Shown here: piece after piece, positions 46,130-54,664 of the stretch
How the letters are laid out: each line of letters opens with the position of its first letter
Position numbering within the stretch: the first letter of the stretch is position 1
Source of the DNA: Microbacterium sp. Clip185
GTDB lineage: Bacteria; Actinomycetota; Actinomycetes; Actinomycetales; Microbacteriaceae
DNA length: 64,000 nucleotides
NCBI RefSeq assembly: GCF_028743715.1
Contig: NZ_CP117996.1
Coordinates: 1,736,001-1,800,000, forward strand
Direction: 5' to 3'
Position numbers and translations under genes: made by a program
Notes under the pieces: model-generated
Seen by the model: only the letters and a program-made list of their open reading frames with translations
Told to the model about the DNA's origin: nothing
Database searches by the model: none

Positions 46130-47185
46130 GTGAAGCTCCACAATCCGTTCCGCATCGCCTTCATCGGCACGCTCGGTGTCGGCCTGGGGCTTCTGCTCAT
46201 CGGCAGCGTGCAGACGCTGTCGACGATCCTGCTCTACATCGGCACGGCGCTCTTTCTCTCGCTCGGCCTCGAACCCGTGGTGGCGTGGCTGACCAGGCGC
46301 CGGCTGCCGCGCTGGTCGGCCGTGCTGGTGACGGTGCTCGGCGTCCTCGCCATCTTCGCCGGGATCGTCTGGATGGTCGTGCCGATCATCGTCAGTCAGG
46401 TCAGCCAGCTCGTCGAGGAGGTCACGCGGTTCCTTCAGAGCACGTCGTGGCAGGACGTCAAGAACTGGATCCACTCGGTGTTCCCGGGCATCCAGGACTC
46501 CACGATCGACGACACGGTCACGAATGTGCAGGACTGGGCGATCTCGAACTGGGGGAACATCACCGGCGGCGTCATCAACGCGAGCCTTGCGTTCCTCGGC
46601 GGCTTGACCGGCGCCTTCATCGTCCTGATCCTCACGATCTACTTCACCGCGTCGACACCGAACCTCAAGGCGGCTGTCTACAGCCTCGTCCCCGCTTCGC
46701 GTCGCCCGCGCTTCATCGAGTTGTCGGAGCAGATCACCGACTCGGTCGGCTACTACGTGATGGGACAGGTCAGCCTCGGCGTCATCAACGGCGTGTTGAG
46801 CGCGATCTTCCTGTCGATCATCCAGGCGCCGTTCCCGGCCGTCCTGGCTGTGATCGCGTTCTTCTTCTCCCTCATCCCTCTGGTCGGAACGCTGACAGGG
46901 TCCGTCATCATCATTCTCACCTGCCTCATCCCGGGGCTGGGGTCGCCGACGACCGCGCTCACGGCGGCCATCTGGTACGTCATCTACATGCAGCTCGAGG
47001 CGTACCTCGTGTCGCCGCGCATCATGAGTCGCGCCGTCGCCGTCCCCGGGGCGGTGGTCGTGATCGCCGCCCTCGCCGGCGGGTCGCTGCTGGGACTTCT
47101 CGGCGCGCTCGTCGCCATCCCCGTCGCCGCGAGCATCCTGATCATCTACCGGCAGGTGATCGTCCCGCGCATGAACGAACGCTGA
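46130..47185 (+). CDS. AI-2E (TqsA/YdiK) family permease
   Basis: 351 residues from the GTG at 46130 (VKLHNPFRIAFIGTLGVG) with GAGGAGG just upstream. Seven to eight hydrophobic segments in the pattern of the AI-2E transporter family: paired helices at the start, a long amphipathic external stretch (VTRFLQSTSWQDVKNWIHS), then VSLGVINGVLSAIFLSII, FPAVLAVIAFFFSLIPLVGTL and LAGGSLLGLLGALVAIPVAA. Members export autoinducer-2 or ions; the actual substrate is unknown. A TATCGT hexamer at 46090-46095 is a possible -10. Divergent from the DUF8094 gene. Confidence 0.88.
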   Translation: MKLHNPFRIAFIGTLGVGLGLLLIGSVQTLSTILLYIGTALFLSLGLEPVVAWLTRRRLPRWSAVLVTVLGVLAIFAGIVWMVVPIIVSQVSQLVEEVTRFLQSTSWQDVKNWIHSVFPGIQDSTIDDTVTNVQDWAISNWGNITGGVINASLAFLGGLTGAFIVLILTIYFTASTPNLKAAVYSLVPASRRPRFIELSEQITDSVGYYVMGQVSLGVINGVLSAIFLSIIQAPFPAVLAVIAFFFSLIPLVGTLTGSVIIILTCLIPGLGSPTTALTAAIWYVIYMQLEAYLVSPRIMSRAVAVPGAVVVIAALAGGSLLGLLGALVAIPVAASILIIYRQVIVPRMNER

Positions 47186-47908
47186 TCAGACGTCGGGCCC
47201 GTCCCACTGGGTCGGGAGAGGCGCGGCCCCGGGATTCACGATCTCGACGATCTCGTCCAATACGCGGCGGGTCTGCGCCTCACCGACCCACAGGTGCTTG
47301 CCGCCTTCCACGGGGATCAGCGTCATGTCGGGGACGGATGCGAACCGGCGACGCGCCTCGTCTGGCCGCAGGTAGTCGTCGAACTCCGGGATGAGCGCGA
47401 CCAGGCGTCGAGGGTCGTCGCGCCAGGCGGCGACCTCGTCCTCGCTGGCGCGATGCAGCGGAGGCGAGAGCAGGATGGCACCGTCGATGGGGTGCTCCCT
47501 GCCGTACTTGAGCGCCAGCTCGGTGCCGAAGGACCAGCCGACGAGCCACGGATGCGGCAGCGCGCGCTCTGCGACGAGAGCCATCGCCGCTGCGACGTCC
47601 GCCTTCTCGCCGATCCCCTCCTCGAAGCGGCCGTCGCTCTGTCCGCGCGGGGAGGACGTGCCGCGCGTGTTGAAACGGAGCACGGCGAGGTCCGCGAGCG
47701 CGGGCAGGCGGGCTGCGGCTTTGCGGAGGATGTGCGAGTCCATGAAGCCGCCGTGGGTGGGCAGCGGATGAAGCGTCACCAGGGTGGCGACAGGCCTTCT
47801 GTCGAGCGGGAGCGCCAACTCCCCCACCAGCTCGAGCCCGTCCGTCGTGCGCAGGACGATGTCCTCGCGCCGGGCCGGAAGCACGCTTGCCCCACGGATC
47901 TCCGCCAT
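47186..47908 (-). CDS. Alpha/beta hydrolase
   Basis: 240 residues from the ATG at 47908, with GGAAGGTGG upstream. Serine-hydrolase fold of the dienelactone hydrolase/CocE-NonD-like small group: TLVTLHPLPTHGGFMDSHI near residue 45 (oxyanion region), LRFNTRGTSSPRG, nucleophile Ser126 in GWSFGTELALKYG, and the late Asp/His region around TLIPVEGGKHLWVGE. No signal peptide. Substrate unknown. The start overlaps the stop of the small Cys/His protein gene (TGATG). Confidence 0.87.
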   Translation of the reverse strand: MAEIRGASVLPARREDIVLRTTDGLELVGELALPLDRRPVATLVTLHPLPTHGGFMDSHILRKAAARLPALADLAVLRFNTRGTSSPRGQSDGRFEEGIGEKADVAAAMALVAERALPHPWLVGWSFGTELALKYGREHPIDGAILLSPPLHRASEDEVAAWRDDPRRLVALIPEFDDYLRPDEARRRFASVPDMTLIPVEGGKHLWVGEAQTRRVLDEIVEIVNPGAAPLPTQWDGPDV

Positions 47909-48195
47909 CACGCCACCTTCCAACAGTGAGAATGCCAGTGCCGACGTGCCGCGAGATCGGCAGCGTCACCCATGACGCCGTCCGCACGCCACACCACGAG
48001 GTGCGCGGTGCCGGCAGGGATCGTACGGTGACAACCGGGGCACGTGTACTCCTTGACGGCCTGCATCGCCGCGATCGGCTGCACCGTCCACTCGCGGCCG
48101 CCGCGCATCTCCGTGCGCTTGAAGCCCGCCAGCAGGCGCTGGAACGACTCTTCGGAGCCGGAGGGCCCGGGGCGGCGTCGACGCGATCGCGCCAC
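47908..48195 (-). CDS. Small zinc-ribbon-like protein, 95 aa
   Basis: 95 residues from the GTG at 48195, two bases after the transglycosylase-like gene stop. Arg-rich N-terminus (VARSRRRRPG) and a metal-site-like C-terminal region: TCPGCHRTIPAGTAHLVVW, then RRHWHSHCWKVA, giving a CxxC plus a His/His/Cys cluster. Relatives in actinomycetes are often labelled 'ATP/GTP-binding protein', but no P-loop is present. Zn or RNA/DNA binding is a reasonable guess only. Coupled to the hydrolase gene. Confidence 0.75.
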   Translation of the reverse strand: MARSRRRRPGPSGSEESFQRLLAGFKRTEMRGGREWTVQPIAAMQAVKEYTCPGCHRTIPAGTAHLVVWRADGVMGDAADLAARRHWHSHCWKVA

Positions 48196-48197
48196 GG

Positions 48198-48881
48198 TCA
48201 CCACCAGTTGTTGTTGATCCAGAAGTTGTAGGCGCCGGCCCAGCTGCCGTAGCGGCCCACGGCGTAGCCGTTCGCCCAGCGGAGGTTGTCGACGGGGTCG
48301 TAGCCGTTGCCGGGAACCTTGCTGCACGGCAGCGCCTGCACGAGCCCGCACGCGCCCGAGCCGCTGTTCGTCGCGTTGGGGTTCCAGCCGCTCTCCTTGG
48401 AGACGATGTAGTCGACGTATCCCCAATCGCTCTCGGCGATACCGGCGGCGGCCATCCACTCCGAGGGCGCTCCGCCACCCGAGTAGAACGGGGTCGCCGG
48501 GGAGGCCGCTGCGACCTTGGGCGCAGGAGGCGGCGGCGGCTTCGGCTTCTCGAAGGCGCTGTACGAGTCGCGGTCGAGAGACACGACAGCGCCGGAAGCG
48601 ACGACGAGGCTCTGCGCGTCGTCGAGCGTGCTCGAGTAGACGGTCTCGGTTTCGGACTGCGCGGGCGCGGCCTCCGAGAGGGCGAACGCCGCGGGTCCGA
48701 CGGATGCGGCCGCGAATGCCAATGCGGCGACGCCGGCGAACACGCCGACCACCCCACGGCGCCGCGACCAGCGCGCGCTCGTCGCGGCCTTCGAGGCGGA
48801 TGCCGAGGCCGGAGCAGCCAGCGCGCGAGCCGACCGCCGGGTCAGCGGCGCCGGGTTTCGGGTGTCATCTCCGGAAGTCAC
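48198..48881 (-). CDS. Secreted lytic-transglycosylase-like protein
   Basis: 227 residues from the GTG at 48881. A long basic N-terminus precedes a signal/anchor helix (GVVGVFAGVAALAFAAASV), then a Pro-rich spacer (KPKPPPPPAPK) and a C-terminal lysozyme-like domain: DYIVSKESGWNPNATNSGSGACGLVQALP, in which the Glu of SKESGW would be catalytic, then DPVDNLRWANGYAVGRYGSWAGAYNFW. It probably cleaves peptidoglycan outside the cell. An upstream ATG at 48920 exists, but TACAAT (48896-48891) lies between the two and would drive transcription from just before the GTG. Confidence 0.83.
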   Translation of the reverse strand: MTSGDDTRNPAPLTRRSARALAAPASASASKAATSARWSRRRGVVGVFAGVAALAFAAASVGPAAFALSEAAPAQSETETVYSSTLDDAQSLVVASGAVVSLDRDSYSAFEKPKPPPPPAPKVAAASPATPFYSGGGAPSEWMAAAGIAESDWGYVDYIVSKESGWNPNATNSGSGACGLVQALPCSKVPGNGYDPVDNLRWANGYAVGRYGSWAGAYNFWINNNWW

Positions 48882-48890
48882 GATCTCCCG

Positions 48891-48896
48891 ATTGTA
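48891..48896 (-). promoter_or_regulatory. -10 element for the transglycosylase-like gene
   Basis: TACAAT on the minus strand, 9 bases before GTG at 48881. Predicted leader is only a few bases. Confidence 0.5.
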
Positions 48897-48940
48897 ACGA
48901 TTTGGTGCTGAGAACGCCATGCGAGCGCGTTCGGCGTTGC

Positions 48941-49558
48941 TCAGCCCACCGCCAGCATGATCTCGATGACGGCGTCGAGCACCGCATCCACCTGGGTCTC
49001 CCGATATCCACCGCGCTGCATCCGGAACGCGACCGAGCGCACTTGCTCGACCGTGAGACCGGTGCCGTCGGTCAGATACCGGGCGATCCGATCGGCCACC
49101 ACGTCGACTTCTTCCACCCGGTAGCCGTAGTGGACGAAGGACACGCGGTCGAAACGGTGCCGTCGGGCGCGTCCCAGTCGGTCGAGCACCACCTGCGCGT
49201 CCTCACGCTGCTGCTGAACCCACGCCCGGGCGCCCATGCGGGCGATCGTCTGCTGCCGCTCCTGCGCGGCGAACGCGTCCTCCACGCGGCCGAGTGCGGC
49301 ATCCACGGGTCCGATGGCGTACCCGCCGCGCACGAGCGCGAACGACACGTCGCGGACATCGGATGCGGTGACCGCCGACTCCCCGGGGGTGTCGGACTCG
49401 AACGCCTCCCGCGCACGCGCGAGGAAAGCGTCCACCGCAGCCGGATCATACCCCTTCGTCCGCCCCTGGACCCGGGGGAACGCATCGTGACGGGACTCCG
49501 GCGAGATCGTCGTGGCTTCGCCGCGCTGCTCGAGCGCGGATTCGTCGTGGACTGTCAT
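48941..49558 (-). CDS. DivIVA-domain protein with four tandem DivI1A motifs
   Basis: 205 residues from the ATG at 49558, ATGA-coupled to cdsA. Four copies of the short DivI1A pattern (hydrophobic-GY-x4-VD-x2-hydrophobic) are visible: residues about 26-54 (TKGYDPAAVDAFLARA), 68-96 (RGGYAIGPVDAALGRV), 134-161 (HYGYRVEEVDVVADRI) and 173-202 (RGGYRETQVDAVLDAV). The motif is the membrane-binding N-terminal piece of DivIVA/Wag31; here there is no long coiled coil, so it is not DivIVA itself. Linkage to cdsA suggests a membrane or cell-envelope role. Confidence 0.85.
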   Translation of the reverse strand: MTVHDESALEQRGEATTISPESRHDAFPRVQGRTKGYDPAAVDAFLARAREAFESDTPGESAVTASDVRDVSFALVRGGYAIGPVDAALGRVEDAFAAQERQQTIARMGARAWVQQQREDAQVVLDRLGRARRHRFDRVSFVHYGYRVEEVDVVADRIARYLTDGTGLTVEQVRSVAFRMQRGGYRETQVDAVLDAVIEIMLAVG

Positions 49559-50583
49559 GAGACCGCCAGAGGTGTCAGCAGATAGAACAGAGCAAGAGCC
49601 GCGGGAGCGGACGGGAGGATGGAGTCGAGGCGATCGAGCACACCGCCGTGCCCAGGAAGCCACGAACTCATGTCCTTGATGCCGAGATCACGCTTGAGCA
49701 TGGATTCGCCGAGGTCGCCGGCGGTCGCCGTCCCCAGAATGACGAGACCGAAGATGATTCCCGTCCACCAGGGCAGTCCGAGCATCAGCCACGACAGCAG
49801 GACGCCCGCGATGACCGCGGCGAGGGTAGCTCCGGCGAAACCTTCCCAGGTCTTCTTGGGGCTGATGCGAGGGGCCATCGGGTGGCGGCCGAGCGTCAAC
49901 CCCGTCACGTAGGCGCCTGTGTCGGATGCGATCGCGACGATGAGGAAGGCCATCACCCACCACTCGCCGTGCTCCTGACGCAGCAGCACGAGTGCGAGAC
50001 TCGCCAGGAAGGAGACGTACACGGGAAGCAGCGCACCGGCCAGCACGTCGTCAACGACCGCGGCGTAGCGTCGGCCGTCCCGCGCGATCATCTGTCCGAG
50101 CAGACGCCACACCACGATGAGCACGACCGCGACGAACAGCGACACCCAGTGGAGCCAGAGATCGAGGAAGTACGCAGAAAGCAGGATCATGACCCCGCCC
50201 GCAAGCTGCGGGACCACATCGACCTTTCGGCCCGATGCCTGCAGCGCGCGAGCGAACTCGAACGTCCCCAGAAGCGCGACACCCGCGCCGAAGATCAGGA
50301 ACGGCCACTTGACGAAGATGAGCGCCACCAGCACGACCGCGCCGATCCCGACACCGATCACGATCGCGAGGATCAGGTCACGGCCCGTGCGCTGCTTGAT
50401 GCGCTCGTTCGCCTCTTCGAACTCTGCTCGCGCGTGTGCGACCTGCAGCTCGAACTCGTTGCGTCGCGCACGGATCGGCGACGACTGACGTTCGGCCCCG
50501 GCGCGCTCACGCTCCGGCGGCACTCCTTGCCCCGGTGTCGCACTCTCTGGTGCGACCCCGGCGGCATCGGATGCGTCGGACAT
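49555..50583 (-). CDS. cdsA: Phosphatidate cytidylyltransferase
   Basis: 342 residues. Makes CDP-diacylglycerol, the precursor of all phospholipids. A hydrophilic N-terminal extension of about 70 residues is followed by eight hydrophobic segments and the family signature SMLKRDLGIKDMSSWLPGHGGVLDRLDS, in which the Lys, Asp and His-Gly-Gly residues are conserved. SDTGAYVTG and ISPKKTWEGFAGA are further signatures. Gene order rpsB-tsf-pyrH-frr-cdsA is conserved widely. Six bases separate it from frr. Confidence 0.94.
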   Translation of the reverse strand: MSDASDAAGVAPESATPGQGVPPERERAGAERQSSPIRARRNEFELQVAHARAEFEEANERIKQRTGRDLILAIVIGVGIGAVVLVALIFVKWPFLIFGAGVALLGTFEFARALQASGRKVDVVPQLAGGVMILLSAYFLDLWLHWVSLFVAVVLIVVWRLLGQMIARDGRRYAAVVDDVLAGALLPVYVSFLASLALVLLRQEHGEWWVMAFLIVAIASDTGAYVTGLTLGRHPMAPRISPKKTWEGFAGATLAAVIAGVLLSWLMLGLPWWTGIIFGLVILGTATAGDLGESMLKRDLGIKDMSSWLPGHGGVLDRLDSILPSAPAALALFYLLTPLAVS

Positions 50584-50589
50584 GCCTTC

Positions 50590-51144
50590 TCAGACCTCGA
50601 GAAGCTCGGCTTCTTTGCGCTTGAGTGCCTCATCGATCGCGTCGACGTGCGAGCGCGTCAGAGCGTCGAGGTCCTTCTCCGCGCGCACGAGTTCGTCTTC
50701 GCCGACCTCGGACTTCAGCGCATCCAACTCGTCCTTGGCCTTGCGGCGGATGCCGCGCACGTGAACCTTCGCGTCCTCGCCCTTGCTGCGCACCAGCTTG
50801 ACGTACTCCTTGCGACGGTCCTGCGTCAGCTCGGGCATCGTGACGCGGATGATGTTGCCGTCGTTGGTGGGGTTCGCGCCCAGGTTGGGCATGTCGCGGA
50901 TCGCTTGCTCGATCGCCTTCAGCGCGGACTTGTCGTACGGCGTCACGATGATCGTGCGCGCCTCGGGGTTGTTGAGCGAAGCGAGCTGCGCGAGCGGCGT
51001 CGGCGTGCCGTAGTACTCCACAGTCAGCTTCTGGAAGAGCTGCGGGTTCGCACGCCCCGTTCGGACGGTCGAGAAGTCCTCTTTGGCCGCTTCCACGGCC
51101 CGTTCCATACGTCCGGCGGTTTCGGTCAGCACATCGGCGATCAC
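50590..51144 (-). CDS. frr: Ribosome recycling factor
   Basis: 184 residues from a GTG at 51144, with GGGAG five bases upstream. Splits post-termination ribosomes with EF-G. Begins [37 protein letters not shown] and has [24 protein letters not shown] and [20 protein letters not shown], the standard RRF sequence; two-domain L shape. Length matches the family (about 185). TAGACT at 51179-51174 may give it a separate promoter. Confidence 0.97.
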   Translation of the reverse strand: MIADVLTETAGRMERAVEAAKEDFSTVRTGRANPQLFQKLTVEYYGTPTPLAQLASLNNPEARTIIVTPYDKSALKAIEQAIRDMPNLGANPTNDGNIIRVTMPELTQDRRKEYVKLVRSKGEDAKVHVRGIRRKAKDELDALKSEVGEDELVRAEKDLDALTRSHVDAIDEALKRKEAELLEV

Positions 51145-51173
51145 GGTAACTCCCTTATATCCAGCAGTTTTCG

Positions 51174-51179
51174 AGTCTA
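51174..51179 (-). promoter_or_regulatory. Possible -10 element for frr-cdsA
   Basis: TAGACT on the minus strand, 29 bases before the frr start; a transcript from near 51168 would carry the frr ribosome-binding site. Confidence 0.4.
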
Positions 51180-51207
51180 GTGGCGGGGTGCGCCCCGCAC
51201 GCGGACG

Positions 51208-51924
51208 TCACGCCGTGACGAGTGTGCCGATCTCGTCGCCGCGCAGGGCGCGCGTGACGTTGCCGGCGGGCTCCATCCCGAACACCCGCATGTCGATGCG
51301 GTTGTCCATGCACAGGCTGAAGGCGGTGGAGTCGACCACCTTCAGGCCCTGCACGAGCGCGTCGTTGTAGGTGATCCGGTCGAGCTTGACGGCCGAGGAA
51401 TCCTTGTTGGGGTCGGCGGTGTAGACGCCGTCCACACCGTTCTTCGCAACGAGGACCTCGTCGGCACCGATCTCGAGCGCGCGCTGCGCCGCGACGGTGT
51501 CGGTGGAGAAATACGGGAGCCCTGCTCCGGCGCCGAAGATCACGACACGTCCCTTGGCCATGTGGCGCTGCGCACGGCGCGGGATGTACGGCTCGGCGAC
51601 CTGCGTCATCTCGATCGCGGACTGGACGCGGGTCGCGGCACCCGCCTGCTCGAGGAAGTCCTGCAGCGCGAGTGCGTTCATGACGGTGCCGAGCATGCCC
51701 ATGTAGTCGGCGCGCCCACGGTCCATGCCGCGCTGGCTGAGCTCGGCACCGCGGAAGAAGTTACCGCCGCCGACGACGATCGCGATCTCGACCTCGTCAA
51801 CGGCCGCGGCGATCTCACGAGCGATCTGGCTCACGATGTCGGGGTTGACTCCCAGGGAGCCGGCCCCGAAGGCCTCTCCGGAGAGCTTCAGAAGGACGCG
51901 ACGGCGCCCGGTCGATTCGTCCAT
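51208..51924 (-). CDS. pyrH: Uridylate kinase
   Basis: 238 residues from the ATG at 51924, preceded by AGAGGAC. Phosphorylates UMP to UDP; hexameric, regulated by GTP and UTP in many bacteria. Signatures: [47 protein letters not shown], and [31 protein letters not shown]. Part of the rpsB-tsf-pyrH-frr block but separated from tsf by a strong hairpin. Confidence 0.97.
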   Translation of the reverse strand: MDESTGRRRVLLKLSGEAFGAGSLGVNPDIVSQIAREIAAAVDEVEIAIVVGGGNFFRGAELSQRGMDRGRADYMGMLGTVMNALALQDFLEQAGAATRVQSAIEMTQVAEPYIPRRAQRHMAKGRVVIFGAGAGLPYFSTDTVAAQRALEIGADEVLVAKNGVDGVYTADPNKDSSAVKLDRITYNDALVQGLKVVDSTAFSLCMDNRIDMRVFGMEPAGNVTRALRGDEIGTLVTA

Positions 51925-51963
51925 GTGTGCGTCCTCTTCTCGTCGGGTCAAAACTACGGCATG

Positions 51964-51999
51964 CGAAAGGCCCGCACCGACGACGATGCGGGCCTTTCG
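51964..51999 (-). terminator. Terminator after tsf
   Basis: 13-bp perfect stem (51964-51976 with 51987-51999) and 10-base loop, 6 bases after the tsf stop and 39 bases before pyrH. Ends CCTTTCG without a long T-run. Confidence 0.75.
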
Positions 52000-52005
52000 A
52001 GCGAC

Positions 52006-52833
52006 TTACGCGCCGACCTTGAAGCGGGCGAAGTCAGTGAGGGTCAGCCCCGCGTCGGAGGCGACCTTCGCGACGGACAGCTTGTTGTCGCGCGCGTAGT
52101 CCTGGTCGAGCAGGGCGACCTGCTTGAAGAACGCGTTCACGCGACCCTCGACGATCTTCGGCAGGGCAGCCTCGGGCTTACCCTCGTTGCGGGAGATCTC
52201 GGTGACGATCTCGCGCTCCTTCTCGACGTCGGCCTCGGGCACGTCGTCGCGGGAGAGGTAGGAGGGGTTGGCGAACGAGATGTGCTGCGCGATGGCGCGT
52301 GCGGTCTCCGCGTCGTCGCCCGAGTAGATCAGCACGACGCCGACCTGCGGCGGGAGGTCCTTGCTGGTCTTGTGGAGGTAGACCTCGGCGTGGTCGCCGG
52401 AGAGCGTGCGCACGCGACGCAGTTCGACCTTCTCGCCGATGATCGCGGCCTCGTCGGAGATGAGCTGCTCGACGGTCTTGCCGTCGACCGGCGCGGCAAG
52501 GGCGGCCTCGACGGAGTCGGCGGCGACGGCAGCGGCAGCCTCGACCACCTTGTCGGCCAGAGCGATGAAGCGCTCGTTCTTGGCGACGAAGTCGGTCTCA
52601 GTGTTCAGCTCGATGAGCGTCACCTTGCCGTCGACCTCGCGCGCGGCCACGAGGCCCTCGCTGGTCGAGCGGTCCGCACGCTTCGCGTTGCCCTTCGCGC
52701 CCTTGAGGCGGAGGATCTCAACGGCCTTCTCGAGGTCGCCGTCGGCTTCCTCGAGGGCCTTCTTGGTGTCGACCATGCCCGTGCCGAGCTGCTCACGCAG
52801 AGCCTTGATGTCGGCGATGGTGAAGTTTGCCAT
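52006..52833 (-). CDS. tsf: Elongation factor Ts
   Basis: 275 residues. Nucleotide exchange factor for EF-Tu. The N-terminal UBA-like segment ([28 protein letters not shown]) contains the [10 protein letters not shown] signature; the EF-Tu-contacting core has [22 protein letters not shown] lies 8 bases before the ATG. Cotranscribed with rpsB 98 bases upstream and followed by a terminator-like hairpin. Confidence 0.97.
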   Translation of the reverse strand: MANFTIADIKALREQLGTGMVDTKKALEEADGDLEKAVEILRLKGAKGNAKRADRSTSEGLVAAREVDGKVTLIELNTETDFVAKNERFIALADKVVEAAAAVAADSVEAALAAPVDGKTVEQLISDEAAIIGEKVELRRVRTLSGDHAEVYLHKTSKDLPPQVGVVLIYSGDDAETARAIAQHISFANPSYLSRDDVPEADVEKEREIVTEISRNEGKPEAALPKIVEGRVNAFFKQVALLDQDYARDNKLSVAKVASDAGLTLTDFARFKVGA

Positions 52834-52931
52834 GAGTGGCGGCTCCTTCTGTTGGAGAGTTCTCGCGGATGCCGATCGGCGCGGCCGGTTCGCGGCCGCG
52901 CCGATCGTAGCGGGTCCAGGGGACGCGCTGA

Positions 52932-53834
52932 TTACTTGTCGGTGGCCTCGGCCTCGGCGACGGCCTCGACGCTCTCGCCCGAAGCAGCGGCAACGGCCTC
53001 GACCTGCTCCTCGGCGGCAGCCTCGTCCGCGGCCGACTCGGTCGATGCGACGACCGCGTCAGCGCCCTCGACGACGGGGGCACCCTGCTCGAGCAGCTCG
53101 CGCTCCCACTCCGCCAGGGGCTCTTCGGCGCCGGACTCGGGGTTGTGCTTCTGCTGCAGGCCCTCGGCCGCCGCGTCCGCGATGATGCGGGTGAGCAGCG
53201 AGACGGAGCGGATCGCGTCGTCGTTGCCGGGGATCGGGAACTGGAACTCGTCCGGGTCGGCGTTGGTGTCGAGGATGCCGATCACGGGGATGCCGAGCTT
53301 GGTGGCCTCATCGACGGCCAGGTGCTCGCGCTTGGCGTCGACGATCCAGATGGCCGACGGCGTCTTGGTGAGGTTGCGGATACCGCCGAGCGACTTGTGC
53401 AGCTTGTCGAGCTCGCGCTTCTTGAGCAGCAGCTCCTTCTTGGTGAAACCGCTGGCGGCCGGGTCCTCGAAGTCGAGCTCCTCGAGCTCCTTCATGCGGG
53501 CGAGGCGCTTGCTGACCGTCGAGAAGTTGGTCAGCAGACCGCCGAGCCAGCGCTGGTTGACGTAGGGCTGGCCGACGCGCGTCGCCTGCTCCGCGATGAC
53601 TTCCTGAGCCTGCTTCTTGGTGCCGACGAACAGGACCGTGCCGCCGTGGGCGACGGTCTCCTTGACGAACTCGTACGCCTTGTCGATGTACGACAGCGAC
53701 TGCTGGAGGTCGATGATGTGGATGCCGGAGCGCTCGGTGAGAATGAAGCGCTTGACCTTCGGGTTCCACCGGCGGGTCTGGTGTCCGAAGTGGACGCCGC
53801 TGTCGAGCAGCTGGCGAATGGTGACGACGGCCAT
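52932..53834 (-). CDS. rpsB: 30S ribosomal protein S2
   Basis: 300 residues from the ATG at 53834, with AAGGAGA seven bases upstream. Signatures: [51 protein letters not shown] and the Asp-rich [16 protein letters not shown]. The last about 45 residues form an Ala/Glu-rich acidic tail (from about residue 255), common in actinobacterial S2. First gene of the translation block; preceded by an approximately 160-base structured leader. Confidence 0.97.
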   Translation of the reverse strand: MAVVTIRQLLDSGVHFGHQTRRWNPKVKRFILTERSGIHIIDLQQSLSYIDKAYEFVKETVAHGGTVLFVGTKKQAQEVIAEQATRVGQPYVNQRWLGGLLTNFSTVSKRLARMKELEELDFEDPAASGFTKKELLLKKRELDKLHKSLGGIRNLTKTPSAIWIVDAKREHLAVDEATKLGIPVIGILDTNADPDEFQFPIPGNDDAIRSVSLLTRIIADAAAEGLQQKHNPESGAEEPLAEWERELLEQGAPVVEGADAVVASTESAADEAAAEEQVEAVAAASGESVEAVAEAEATDK

Positions 53835-54006
53835 GGCCGTTCTCCTTCTGTTGCGGTTGTTCGCGCCGAACCGATCGGTCGACGAGCCTGGTGCCCGGCA
53901 CGCACCCACCCGTCCGAGGACGGGACCGTAGGGTGGAAGTGCCGCGGGATGTACCCACTCAGAGCACGCGGAGTCACCTCGACATGCGAGGTGCGCCTCA
54001 AGTGTA
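53835..54006 (-). promoter_or_regulatory. rpsB promoter and structured leader
   Basis: An extended -10 (TG-A-TACACT, hexamer 54006-54001) would start transcription near 53994. The leader begins with a 7-bp hairpin (53975-53993) and has a second 6-bp hairpin with a 4-base loop (53909-53924), then the ribosome-binding site. Could serve S2 autoregulation; no recognised Rfam-type leader is evident. The remainder of the roughly 300-base gap up to 54134 shows nothing further. Confidence 0.5.
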
Positions 54007-54134
54007 TCAGCCGGCAGGGCGCCCCACGGCGTCGCGGAGCGAGCTCTCCTCCCCCGCTGTCGCACCCGGGCGAGCCGTCCCCACCACCGCCGGCGCCGAC
54101 CGTACGGGCCGGGATCCCGGGGCACGGTGAGGAC

Positions 54135-54662
54135 ATGCCCTCTCTCACCCGCGTCCGCCGTGCCGCCGCTCTCGCCGTCGCCTTGCTCGCCCTTGCCGCG
54201 CCCTCGACCGTCGCCGCCGCGTCACCGGCGACCCACACCGCCGCATCCGTCGAAGACGACGCGCACTCGTGGACGTGGCCCGTCCTGGGTCGCGTGCTCG
54301 AGCCGTACCGGCAGCCCGCCCACGACTATGCGGCAGGTCACCGCGGGATCGACATCGAGGCCGGCACCGACACCGTGGTCGCACCCGATGACGGGGTGGT
54401 GCTCTTCGCCGGGGTCGTCGTCGATCGCCCCGTCCTCACGATCGACCATGGAGACGGCCTGGTCAGCACGCTCGAGCCCGTCGTCACGGAACTGTCGCCG
54501 GGAACCAGGCTGAGCGCCGGCGACGTCGTGGGAGTGCTGGCCGACGGCGGGCACGCCGCCAGCGGCACTGTCCATCTCGGCGCGCGACGCGACGGCGTGT
54601 ACATCAACCCGCTGCTCCTGCTGGGCGGCGTGCCCCGCGCCGTTCTGCTGCCGTGTTGCTGA
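54135..54662 (+). CDS. Secreted M23/LytM-family protein
   Basis: 175 residues from the ATG at 54135. N-terminal signal peptide ([22 protein letters not shown]), then a LytM domain: [29 protein letters not shown] holds the HxxxD zinc ligands, and [12 protein letters not shown] and [14 protein letters not shown] follow. The last motif, normally HxH, reads T-V-H ([11 protein letters not shown]), so the third zinc ligand is kept but the other His is lost. It may therefore be a weak or non-catalytic peptidoglycan-binding protein. Divergent from rpsB, a position this family often occupies in actinomycetes. Confidence 0.85.
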   Translation: MPSLTRVRRAAALAVALLALAAPSTVAAASPATHTAASVEDDAHSWTWPVLGRVLEPYRQPAHDYAAGHRGIDIEAGTDTVVAPDDGVVLFAGVVVDRPVLTIDHGDGLVSTLEPVVTELSPGTRLSAGDVVGVLADGGHAASGTVHLGARRDGVYINPLLLLGGVPRAVLLPCC

Positions 54663-54664
54663 GG

